Of a stretch of 64,000 nt of DNA, positions 52,501 through 64,000 are shown piece after piece. This DNA comes from Anopheles merus (Eukaryota; Arthropoda; Insecta; Diptera; Culicidae), in the NCBI RefSeq assembly GCF_017562075.2, contig NC_054083.1, positions 12,874,107 through 12,938,106 on the forward strand, written 5' to 3'. The first letter of the stretch is position 1; each line of letters begins with the position of its first letter. The notes under the pieces were generated by a model. It ran no database searches and had not been told where the DNA came from. It was given only the letters and a program-made list of their open reading frames with translations. The translations under genes and the position numbers were made by a program.

Positions 52501-55500
52501 TTTTCAATGGAATCCATTACTTAGATTGACCGTTAGGGGTAGTAGCACAGCGCGGTAGCAGTTGGCGTCCACAGACACACGCCCACTAGCTGAACTCTCA
52601 CGCCACGGTAGCTGAAGGGTTTTGGCCGATCATCTTTTGGCTGGCAACTTTGCTAGGTTTGCTGCTGTCACGCTTCCCCTTTCTCTGTCCCGCTTCGGTA
52701 ATTAAAGCAAACAATGGGATTGTTTATCTCTTAAGGTAGTCATAAAGCATAAATAGTTTAAATAGCAACTTTTAACTTTATGATCCTCGCTCAAATAAAT
52801 GGCCGCGGAGAAGGGGTCGAAGCACTGAAAGCACGAGTAGCAAGGAAGGTCATTACGAGAAGCAGGTTTGGGCTTGGGTTGTTGCAGAAGGTGGTAGCTC
52901 TTTTTCTCTAACATAACTCGTTGCCGACCCTAGCGAAGGAGAAGAAATGCAATCTAGTGAAAGAAATGTGTACCAGAAAGATTACCGATCCACACAACTC
53001 CGTGCAGAGCATCTACCATCCAACAAGCTGAGCTAGCTGAACCTTAGCTGAGCGGTCAAAAATGGGATCTAATTTTACGACCCTTCCAAAGCTAGCAACA
53101 CTACCAACGAGGGACAGGCCAGCTAATTCACACCAGCGAACGAAACGCAATGGGTTCGATGGGCCCTGCGAACAGCTCGGTTTGAGAAAATTGGTCACTA
53201 GACGGTAAGTGGCCGAACGGGTGGCGTCCCGACGAGATCGTAAAGGTAAGCAAACAGATGAACGTAACAAAAAATGTAAACCGAAACGCCAGAAAATTGA
53301 TAATGAAAAGGTGCAATCGGGCAATAAACAACAGCACAGAAGCTACATTCTCGTAAGCACACCAGTTCCGACTGGAGCGTTTCGCCCGATGACTTAAGAT
53401 GTTTTTCTTACGCTACAGCAACGGCTCGTTTCGAGGACATTTGTTTGACAGGATTGGAAGGAGAATTGGGCTTACCGTCTCGCCCGAGATAAGCCAACGG
53501 AACGGATGGCGCCAAATAGGATTCGTTGCTACAGAGCAAAGGTCGGTTTTATTGATTTATGTTCGATTTCCTTTCCTCGGTCACAACCGTTTGTGAAATT
53601 GGCCTAGCGTCTTTTGATGCTTGGAAATGACTGCAATCTAAACTGTTCCCTTTCGCTTCAGCTCATGTGTGTGTGTGTTGATTGGTTTCACATGAGAATG
53701 AAGTCACTCCGCGTCACAATTCATAAGAATGAGGAATATCTTCGCATTTCGAAAGGCTCCACGCATCGTGCGATCGCCTCAAAGGAAACACGAAACAAGT
53801 TTAGCAGCTAAACAGTTGGCAAGCTGTGCGTAGTTCGTAGGAGATCGGTAAAACTTTATAACGCACACCCATTAACTTCGACCGATCGTCGGCCCTGCTT
53901 TCGAAGTAATGATTGCACTATCGCTGGTGTAATCGCGATCGATAGAAAGGGCACCATAAATGCAGACGCCAAAGAGTTTGACGAAATTTTCCTTCAATTC
54001 CTCCATAAACAGTGCACCGAAGCGGCGGTAAACGATGATAAAAGGTGTCAGATTTAAAGAAGCATTTCCGACCACGGTTCAGACAGCCATCAAAATAAAT
54101 AAATCGACCGAAGCCCAGTTCAATGGCAGGATCACGGTAATAAATCATCGAGGCTATTATGAATGTTTACTTTAAGGTATATACCTCCTTCCTCAGCGCA
54201 GTAATGATTAGACCCGTAGCTCGGACACGTTTAACCCTCCCTTCGGAATTGGAAGTGTAAATTAGGACCGCTACGCTTATTTACAATCATTCATCCTAAT
54301 GATACGGACCAGAGCGTGTTAAATGGCTCCGTAAGCAAGACATTACAACATTCAAAATGGGAATGCATCCAGAAGTTGGATGCTCCTTACACGAGTGCCT
54401 CACTAATCTTGCATTCTCACCGTGATGCTGCACCGTCTCAAGATCGTTTCTAGGGTGAGCATTTCTCCTATTCCTTTTCAGGAACGTTGGGAGACCTCAC
54501 GTCGTTCCACTTCAGTAAGTGTTGCAAGGTAAACATTCTCTCGCTAGGGACACTGTCCAAACAGAGCCATCAATGAATGAAATAGGACCTGAATCCCGTG
54601 ACCCAATCAAAACGGACATCCGCATTGACAATGAGCGTTGCTAGAAGACCGATGCCCGGTGAACACAAATGCACAAACAATCCAATAGAACAGTGCTGTC
54701 TCACGACGAAACCATCAGGAAACGATTCTAACGAGCCCGAAGTTGTTTCGACCACAAAACAGGCTATAAGAAGGATCAATTGTTGAGACGGAGAAAAGGC
54801 TGCAGGAAAAATATTTGACCAACAATGTCCCCGGACGTGAACGTAAAACACGACAAACGCACACAGCGATGGTTCCCAGCAGGTCACACTAGAGCTTTTT
54901 ATGGTTGGACTTACAAACCTTGTCCATTGTGAGAAACTCAATTGAAAGCATGCTGCACAGGTTTATGGATCATAGAAATATACTATTATGCTAGTCTTTT
55001 AAGCATGATATATGCATCCGTCGAGTTATTTGTTCCGTGTTTTTCCTCTCCTAACCCTGTTTACGTGTACCGGATGGTCAAGTTCTAGATCATTTGCTAA
55101 TGATATCAAATGTTAGACAACTTGTTTTGCAGTTTACTGTTGGATACAGCGTCATCCCAAAACTATCATTAAGCGTCGAATAGCATCGTCCAGTAAAAGC
55201 TTGAAAGCATAATGTACCATTTAAATTCACACCCGTGTGTACAACATTACACCGAAAATATGCTCTTACAAAAGTATGACAATGCTTCCAACCCTGATGA
55301 ATATTTAAACTGACGACTGATCCTACTCAAATTTATGGTCCATAAATTGGTTGGTTTTTGTCATCGATACGACAACGCCACACCATTAGAGCGGCTCGGT
55401 TTCGAAGCGCGACACACATTTGCACGTTCCCCAGCAACAGCACATGCACGATTTCGACAGTGAAACGTGATCGAACACAATTCGACTGCGAATCATTAGC

Positions 55501-56527
55501 AATCAGCACCGCCATCTGCACGTCCCTGGATAGTGTGGATGGTTCTGACTGAAGCGCGTACGATCGATGCGGCTCCTCACGATCGTGTCCGACCGACCCG
55601 TTGGATATGGTGCACCGAAAAAGGGCTTTCCTGTGCGCGGCACGAAGTTCGTTCAGACAGGGTGCAATTTTTGGCACCGCCATAGTACACAATGGCCCAT
55701 GTGTACAGCTGTCGCTGAACCGCTAGCGCTTTCCGGTCGCGATTTGTTCCTTTTTGTATGCAAATTCAATTTCAAGTTGTTTGTCCGTTTTGTACCTAGT
55801 AGACTATAAACGCGAGCCGAATCGACGACCCCTTTTGTTTGTGGGTAATGTCACATTTCTGGTGACGCATGTTAACCCAAAATTGGAAAATTTGTTTAAG
55901 CTGGAGACAATTTTACGACGCCCGGGTAATGTCTCTGATGCTTTAATAATAAAAGCTGCTCTACGTAGCTGCTTTGCGATCCAAAAGCTAAACCTAAACC
56001 AACCAGATCGACGCGTAATATGGACCTCCAAAAAGGATCCCCAAATCGATGGTTTAATTCTCAAATTTCGCATGCTTTCGCTGTTTGACGAGGTTAATCA
56101 TGCACGTAAATTAATATACGCCATCCTTGGTAGTGCTTAAATACGTTGCGACCAACACACACACACCGCGTCAACTGGTCAATCGCTCAAGCATAATGAA
56201 GCCATAAAATACAATCACTCATTAAGTAGCAAAAGAAAATGCGGGACACACCCAACACCAACAGGCAACAAAACAATAGAACATTACAAATTTTCTCTAT
56301 AATTCAACACCGAAAAGTTGCCGCAATAAATTTGTTTACTTTATTGCTTGACGCCCCACCACCCTCCGCTGGGTGAAATGGCTCCCCTGGCTATCACGAA
56401 AAAGGGCAGGGCAAGGGGGAGAATAAGTATTGGGCCAGGAAACGGCACAAAAGATTTTATGTCGATTTTCCCCCCGATCCATTCCGTTCCGAAACCGCGC
56501 ACGGAAACACTCTTTATTCGAGCGCGA

Positions 56528-56538
56528 GCGCGCGCGCG
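56528..56538. repeat. GC alternating run
   Basis: Eleven bases of alternating G and C, Z-DNA-prone. Confidence 0.85.
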
Positions 56539-59500
56539 TGAAGGTGATGACGTTAGAGGCTTTTGTCGCATTGAGCCAGTGAACACTGTTCACGGCTTGG
56601 TTGACTAACTACTATTCGGCAGTGAGCTGTAACAAAAATTAGAACACTTTCAGAGTGGGAGCCCGACGTAAATGGTAAAGAAAAGGCATAATTCTTCCGA
56701 TGCGGGAAGTGTTTGGCGGTAATAATCATGCGCCCCCTTTCCTACAGCTCAGCAGCGAATTCAGCAAATCACCCTCCGGTTCGCTCACCAATTCCGATTG
56801 CTCATTGGCCGGTACATTTCTACTGTAAGGCCCGTAATTTTATTGGGGCTGACACAGTGACAGACCGAACAAATCAAAACAACCTCCCGCCAAGGCCTCA
56901 AACGTGCCGACAAAAGGGCCGACGACCGAGCTGGACACTCAAGAACGGTGTGACTCAAATGTGAGGTCCCAGGATGACGATAAAACATTTTTCAACCGTA
57001 GACCTTTTGTTCGGGTGTGTATGTGTATTTATTCGGCCACCTTACCATAAAAATACATGCCAAACAACAAAACAACCACGGTGGTGAAGCATTCGCCACG
57101 TTTAGTACTGGTTCCACCACGGGGGTGTTTCTATGCGTGTGGAGAAGAAGGTGTAGGAGGTAATTGATTTGGTGGACTCACGAAAATGTAAATGATTGAC
57201 AGAGTTTCGTGGGGCAACAATAAAATTCAACTGTATTTTTTCCGGTTTTGTTTTATTGGCGTTGGGATTATATGCGGCGGCACTGGGCGTAATAAAAGTA
57301 CTCAAAATAATATACCAACTTTGAAATAAAAGTTTGAACACAAGCACTACTCAGGCAATTAGCAAAGTCATTTTTTAATTACAAAGATGAATAAAATAAG
57401 ATAAACAGTTTAATAACGAAAACTTTAAAATTGCTTCTAAACTAGACTCAACAATAAATACATCAAATTGCCATAAATTATTTATTACTTTTTCACTGCA
57501 AATTTTTTTAAATATTTAACTCTGCTTTTGCTCTGCTCTAACGTAGTTGTTTGTTTGCTTTGCTAATGCTTTGCTGAGCTATACGGTGATCGTACAAGGT
57601 TCCTACCGAAGGATCTGAAGCCCTCAGCCCGCGAGGATACACCTCTGGGATATCGTCGTCCCCATCGCCGTGCTTCGTTACTGCGCACACTCAACGCCCA
57701 GGCCAGGAACGCTTGGTTTTGGCTGCCAGGTCCAACGGACACAGTGCAACGGACATAAAACCAGGCGGAACTGCCGGTCCTGCCTGATGTTTGAGTTTTA
57801 CAACCCATTTTATTAAACTTTATTAATTCATTCCGTTGTAATAAAATTACTTCGCTTGTTTTATGCTGCTTAATGCGTCTCTGGCCGCCCAGCTTGCCAG
57901 GAGGGGAAGATGGGAAAGAATCCAGTTTGTTTTTCTTACCGTTTGCCTGTTGTATTCGCGAACCATCACATCCATTTGCATCCTTGGAGTCTTCCGCCCC
58001 ATGCCTTTCCTGTCCGCACAACTTCTTCCTTTGCACGTGGAGATTTGCATTGGCTGGCATTTAGATTTACACACAAAAACTGTCTCTCCTTTTAATAGGG
58101 ATTTCTGTGCTTGTGTAGCCAATTGCGACTGGTGCCAAGCCAAGGACTGGAGCAAAACTTCATGGTTCGTAAGCTTAATCATAAAAGCATCCTTTACGGT
58201 GTGTACTTTGAAGGAGCGTTTGATTTTTTTCAATTCCTCCATCCTCCAGCTAATGAGTGGTTTTTAGTCGAAAATTGCACCAAACGTCATGGGAAGTGGA
58301 GTGCTCGTGTATTTTTACAACCTATGTTAATTAAGTTTGTATATTAAGATATGAGGAGAAAAAATACAGTGAAAAAAAGTGAAATATATCAGATGATATA
58401 GGGATGAATGATGGAAGAATAAGATTTCATCTAGAAGTAAATAGCAACCATATTTCCAATAATTAATTTTATAATAACGATTGTTTTTAGTCTGGAGAGG
58501 TTCATCCATCATGTCCATGTCCATCGTGGATTCAAGCTATCCGTCTGCGTGGTACTGAATAATGTCTCGAAATACTGATTAGGCAGGCATGTCGGCGTAG
58601 GCCATTTACGCCAAATAGAATATTGTTTTTAGTAACATAATCTCGCAAATGGATCACATTTACATATAGGACTGAAAATAATGTAAAATGTCGAAATGTT
58701 TCATCTCCAAAGCAATTTTTTATAAAACGAAAATTTTGTCTTTTACGTTTAAGAAATCAGCGGCAAGTAACAAAAACGCCGATATTTATTCTATTTTATA
58801 CAAATATATTTCCAACAAATGCTCCAATTATCTCCAAGCTGCCACAAACACGAATGCACGATGCGGTATTTATTTGCTCTAAAAATAAGCATAAAATATT
58901 TGATGAAAGTTTGGCCACTGACAAAAACGTCAGTAACGTGAACCCTGTACCGGCTGCTAGGTCTAAAAATAAAAAGCTAAAACTCATTCTTCTTTTCAAC
59001 AAGCGCGACACAATTTTTGCCCACGTTTCGTCTCACCGTACGGATAAGGCAAACGATGGATAGGGCACGAACAGCTAAACAATCTGCTCACAATTGTGGT
59101 TAACAATTAAAGACAAATAAACTTACAACGAGTTTGTCGTAGGAAACTGATACGCACTCGAATGATGTTTCCATCATTGCCGGCAGCGGACAGAGGGTGG
59201 GAAGCGGATATTCTGGGACTGAAATTCCCCGGATGGCCATCGTCAATAAAACGTCTCACAAATGACACTTGTAGCACAGGCCTCAACTCGTAAGTGCCCA
59301 CGCGTGACGATATTCTCGACGTATCCTTACGCATAAGCATTTCATAAATTTCACTTTCTCGAGAAAGCTAATCGGTAAAAAAAGATGGTAGGAAGAACGT
59401 AGCGAACCGAACGACGGAGGGCGGGCTAGAAAGTGAAAACAAACCGGGCTATGGTATGACAAAACAAAAAAGTGTAAACATTTGCTCGGGCAGTTTTTCA

Positions 59501-62500
59501 CCATTTTCCACCACCACTGAACCACCGTGTTGAGGGTTTAAGTGGTGATACGAGAACGGGCACGGGAGGACAATATTTGGATTGAATTGTGTCAGGCGGG
59601 AAAACATTACGATCGACATGTGAAAATCGGCTCCGATTACCGATGGTTACAACAGTCCGCTGTCCGCTGGTCCCAGACAGCGGGAAGGAAGGGGACAAAA
59701 GTCCCAAACATTACTCACTCAGTTCCGACTCGTTGAGAATCGCGTCGAGCATGCATAAGTGCCCTTCGACACGATTAGCAGCGCAGGCGTTGACGGAGAC
59801 GAAACTCGAGTCTTATGGTACACGCCGGTACCATTACTTACTGACGGTGACAGAATGTCGCTGAAGTGGTTACACATTTGATGCAACGAAACGATTCGTA
59901 TCAAGCGACTACGAAGATCCAAAAATTTTATAGAAATATACGAACCGTTTAATGGAACAAAGTCATAACATTTTTTTTAACTGTGTTGTAAAAAGAGGAA
60001 CAATTGAATTGAATGCATTTTCGAATTAGTGTTATTAGTGTATTTAGCATCAATTTTACATAAGAACGATCATAAAATTGAACAAACTCAACACACACCC
60101 CCCAAAGTTTCTAGACATTCAAACAATACTTTTCCGTTTTATGCCCAAAAAGCATCGTTTCAAGAAGCAGCAAAAAAAAACAAAATTAGAATATCACTCA
60201 TCACCGAACACTCCCAAAATCATCCACAAAAAAACAATGCCCTCGAAACTAATCATGCCAAATGTCTTAACCTTCGTCGTCGTAGCAAGGATTTCGCCGT
60301 TTCACCCCCAGAACGTTGCAAAACATTCCTCCCCAGGATCCGCAATTTGACATTCGTCTACCATATTTCCACCACAGTACATCCATGTTAAACCCAATAT
60401 AAAATCTAATAAATTTCAAGATAAAATGCGGAATATGCAAATTCACTGCTCGGTAAGCTTCTCTGCCTCACAACGCAGCGGTGCTTCACCTTCCCGAAGG
60501 CTTGTCTGTTTCTCCTTCAGCCGCACACTTTCTGCGCTTCTCTGTTCCTTTCTTTGGAGCTTGTTGGATAACATCCAATCCAATCCGTTCCCGCGGTGCT
60601 CAAGAATACCCTCACGCGCCTGGCTTCCTTTCCTGCCCAGTGGTGCCGCCTGCCTGGATGAAGTAAAAGTAGTATTACCACCAGTACTAGTACATTAACG
60701 ACGGAAAGCGTTATAACGGCAGCTCGTTCGCAACGGCGGTTGGTTTGTGGTCGGATGGCAGGACGTAATAAAATACATTCCAGAAAGGAGAGACCGGAAG
60801 AAAAAACCCACCCTCAAGCACGGTCGAGCGCAAGACTACCGAAAGGTTGCAGGATTTTGAATGTTCATTTATTCAAATTTAAATTTCAAAATAGACTTGA
60901 GGTGAGTTTTGCTAAAATTCGCAAATAAATGATCCGCTCAGAAGCCGCGACTGTGACGGGATGGCACTTGCTTTTGCTGTTATTGCTGCCGATGACGGTG
61001 ATAGTGATGGTGGTGAAGATGATGATGTTGATTGTGAAGATGGTACCGCTGATAATGTGTTAAACGTAGTCAGGATATAACTGGCTATGATAATCGTTTG
61101 TCGACGAATCGTTTCATCGCGTCAACGCGCGGCAATCGCCGGGAGAAATGCAAACGGATGTACACTGTCGGCACCGCCTTTCCTCCGGTCACTTCCGAGT
61201 TGGAATTCCAACTCGAAGACAGGACGAGTAGTATAATAACGAGATTGTTGTATGAATGAAATAGATTAAAATTGCTTTTTAAGTAATTCACACCGTCCCA
61301 TCGCCGGAAACGGTTCGCGTAGGGCCTGGCAACCAGCGCGCGTTTGCTCCGCCGGTAATATTGTATGCAAATGGGGTTTCCTTGCACCTAATGGTGGTAA
61401 GTACTTTAAATGTTTTCGTCGCTTGAAGGATTCTCAAATTCTTACACCACCCCGTGCTGCGTGCCAATGAGAGTGACACACACACACAATTACACACTAG
61501 CACGAACAGCATGCTTCAGGAAGCCGTCAGAATGGAAGTGTGAAACGAAAACCAGAGAACACGATCGTAAGGATTTTCTGTTTACAATTTAAATATTTAC
61601 TAGACATCCAGGAGTTCCTTGGCAGTGGTTTTATTAGAAATTGTCTTCCCCATTCGACCATATTGTCGAATGCGACGAAACTCATCTCAAGCAGGGCGCT
61701 TCGCGATGGCATGAGCTTGATGACGCATGATAGCGGGCGGCTTTGCAAATACTTTTGCTCCGTGATTCCTCATCGAGTGGTATGCTTGAAAGAGTTTTTT
61801 TCCATTTTGGAATTGATTTAGATGGTTCATCTTTTATTGGATGGATTTAAATATTGGTAGATCGCTTAATGATGTGACTAACTAATTCGTTTGCTGAAGA
61901 TTCATTAGACAAGTAGGAATGTGTGCCGATTTGCGCAGTGTGGTTCTACATTTTTGTTCTAAAACGGTGTGAAACTCGTTCTCACACTTGAGCCATGTGG
62001 GGGAAACAATTTCAAGTCGCGTGTTCAAACGCTGAAATTAAATAAAACCACACGCAGCACAACGTGGAACGAGTCTCGGACTTGTTTCTGTTATTCCACC
62101 AATACTTAACTACTCAGCAGCAATAATCAACGTTTGAAACGCAGCGATCTGTCATTTAGAGTGTTTTACTGTATCGGTGCATCACGCCATAAAAATACGT
62201 CAAGTGGAAATGCAATCTACAAATCGACGATCCTTTTTTTATTTAATCAAAAGCAACAACGACGACGTGCTGCAAAGCGCAATATTCTTCAAACACAGAT
62301 AATAACAACCCCCTGCCACAGTGAGTACAGCAAATGTGCAAGAAAAAACACGTTAACATGAACAGGAGACGCACCTTAACGCCGAATCTTATCAAGATTG
62401 CCGCCTGACGACGAACATCGTTTGTTCGTTTGTAATTATGGGCTGTAGGTTGGTGATGAAATCCAAACCACCAGCAAGCAAAAACACAACCCACAACCCC

Positions 62501-63892
62501 ATTACCCATCCATATCCCGAAAAAAAAAAACCTCAAGCAGATGATGAACAGCTCGATGAAAATTAAGTGAAAAAATAAACAACTCCTGCGTGGCTTCGAA
62601 GGTGCCGCGGCTCGTTCACTCGTGTCCTGCCGCCCGTGCTCAGGTGACCAAATGGGATCGGCGACCAGTGGCGACTAGTCGGCTTTTTAGCGCTTTTTGC
62701 CACCGCCGGCTTGCGCACTTTACACACGCAAATAAAAGCTGAATCGCAAATAAAAGCTTAGCGAGGTACGAGCCGGGGTGGAAAAGAGAACACCTAAAAT
62801 TTAATGAGATTTTAATGTTCCCATAGGTCAGCCGGTTCGCGATAACAGACGTCAATGTTGCGCGCCCGTTTCCTCCCGCTCGCGTGCGTTCCCGGGGTTT
62901 TCGGGGTCGCCTTTCCTGCATGCCTCATTTTTGGCCACGATCGTCCAAAACAAAACAACGAAAAACGCTTGCGCGAGGGCTCCGACACCGGCGCGAAATG
63001 CGTGCGAGCGTGTAAGTATGTGTGGTTTTATTCCTTTTTGTAAGTTTACACTCGTGTTGTGCGGTGTAAAATTGCATGTTGCAACATGCCCTACCGGTTG
63101 CCGCCCCATCAACGCCACGAATGCCACGACACGTCACCGGGGCCCATCCGGCCAGTGCCTGAAACACGGGCGGCAGTGACGAGCTCGCGCTGTGCAGCCC
63201 AAACCAGCCCAAAACTGCTGAATCTGCGTCGCACCGGCCGTCTTTCAAAAAAGGTGTGAGATCCTGGGTGCATGTCTACATGCACCACCGGCAGAAAAGT
63301 GCAACGAGCTCAATTTCATTGCACCCGCAAGACGCGGGCACACACTCACACACACTTTGCTGCACGCACGAGTGCACGGAGCGTTTCGGCGGCGGCTCGA
63401 GTGTCCCTGGCATCGGTGCTCATTAATTTTGCATTAAAACAAACACTATCTTTATGGTGCCGTGCGAGCAAAAAGGCTCTTTAGATTTTAATTTAGCTAT
63501 TATGTCCCGGCAAACAATGCGGGATGTCAGGTTTGAGTGATGTTAAGAATCCCGTCACTTAAAAAATGTTTATTACTTGACATAAATTAATGTTACTAGC
63601 CAAACTGAGCTGTTTCACGAATTTCATACAGACGCTCCAAATTTGAAAATCAGAGATCAGAATTGTCATAGAGCAGATTAGTCAGACCTTGTTTTCGGTG
63701 TACGTAGTGACCAGTACCTATTAAAAATAACACAGTCAAATACAAAAAATTTAAACTTCGGTCAAACAATTCATTTATTTATTTTCATTTTTTTAGTTTT
63801 TACATGTTTAAATATTGTGTGTAATATTTGCAATAAATGGAATAAATAAATACATTCTATTAATTAAAACAGCTATGCAATTGGTATTGCGC

Positions 63893-63920
63893 TTTGTTTA
63901 TTTGTTTATTTGTTTATTTA
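63893..63920. repeat. TTTGTTTA tandem repeat
   Basis: About three and a half copies of an 8-bp unit in AT-rich DNA. Confidence 0.85.
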
Positions 63921-64000
63921 TACTGGTTAAGTGATTGCCCATTATTGACCTTATCACTGATCTTATAAACTATCCAAGTGGCCTAGGGTAGCAATAAATA

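Larger units (their letters stand above)
48736..55750. other. Downstream intergenic DNA
   Basis: No gene recognised on either strand. It contains an AC repeat (49209-49224), a 12-bp-arm inverted repeat (49454-49502), a lone 134-codon ORF (50026-50430) and AT-rich DNA from about 51300 to 52000. Overlapping small ORFs at 52003-52529 show no domain. Confidence 0.6.
55751..64000. other. Downstream intergenic DNA
   Basis: No gene recognised. It includes a 128-codon ORF at 55754-56140, a GC dinucleotide run (56528-56538), opposed ORFs at 57563-58267, a hairpin at 58594-58612 and a TTTGTTTA repeat at the far end (63893-63920). AT content rises from 57250 to 58900 and after 63480. Confidence 0.6.

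Noticed and set aside
57563..58267. Overlapping minus ORFs of 165 and 131 codons and a plus ORF of 134 codons
   Set aside because: Both strands are open at once, which points to composition and not coding. No domain recognised in any of them.

Overview
The window is animal nuclear DNA carrying one gene I can identify with confidence. This is an Iroquois-class TALE homeobox gene on the + strand, best matched to insect mirror (mirr). Four coding exons (24285-24686, 32608-32714, 44985-45292, 45460-46265) join with matching phases through GT-AG introns into an open frame of 540 codons plus a TGA stop. They encode, in order, the Iroquois N-terminal cysteine motif, a GIDLKEN-type linker, a 63-residue TALE homeodomain followed by an acidic run, and a C-terminal region with the KPRIWSLADMA motif. 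The exon layout, the protein sequence and the many CA, CAG and CAA microsatellites suggest a dipteran, probably an Anopheles mosquito. The species is inference.

Layout: 1-24284 is upstream sequence, possibly including a distant first exon and a long first intron. 24285-46265 is the recognised coding part with introns of 7.9 kb, 12.3 kb and 0.17 kb. 46266 to about 48735 is a probable 3' UTR ending near paired AATAAA signals. About 48736-64000 is downstream intergenic DNA with no gene I can recognise on either strand.

The start of the protein is unresolved. The frame is open upstream of the first recognised exon and runs into its acceptor. Three options fit: an internal ATG at 24342, a 38-codon exon at 15189-15304 joined through a cagAG tandem acceptor, or a six-codon exon at 11050-11067. 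None can be chosen by eye.

Most of the window is noncoding. Iroquois genes are known to sit in large regulatory domains, so much of this sequence is probably enhancer and Polycomb-response DNA, but I can only point to simple repeats, GA/CT tracts, palindromes and inverted repeats. I found no convincing transposon, tRNA, rRNA, CRISPR or other undescribed system. The most unusual items are the unresolved 5' exon, predicted truncated isoforms from intron retention, and several strong inverted repeats at 26191-26234, 30814-30830, 35324-35343 and 49454-49502.
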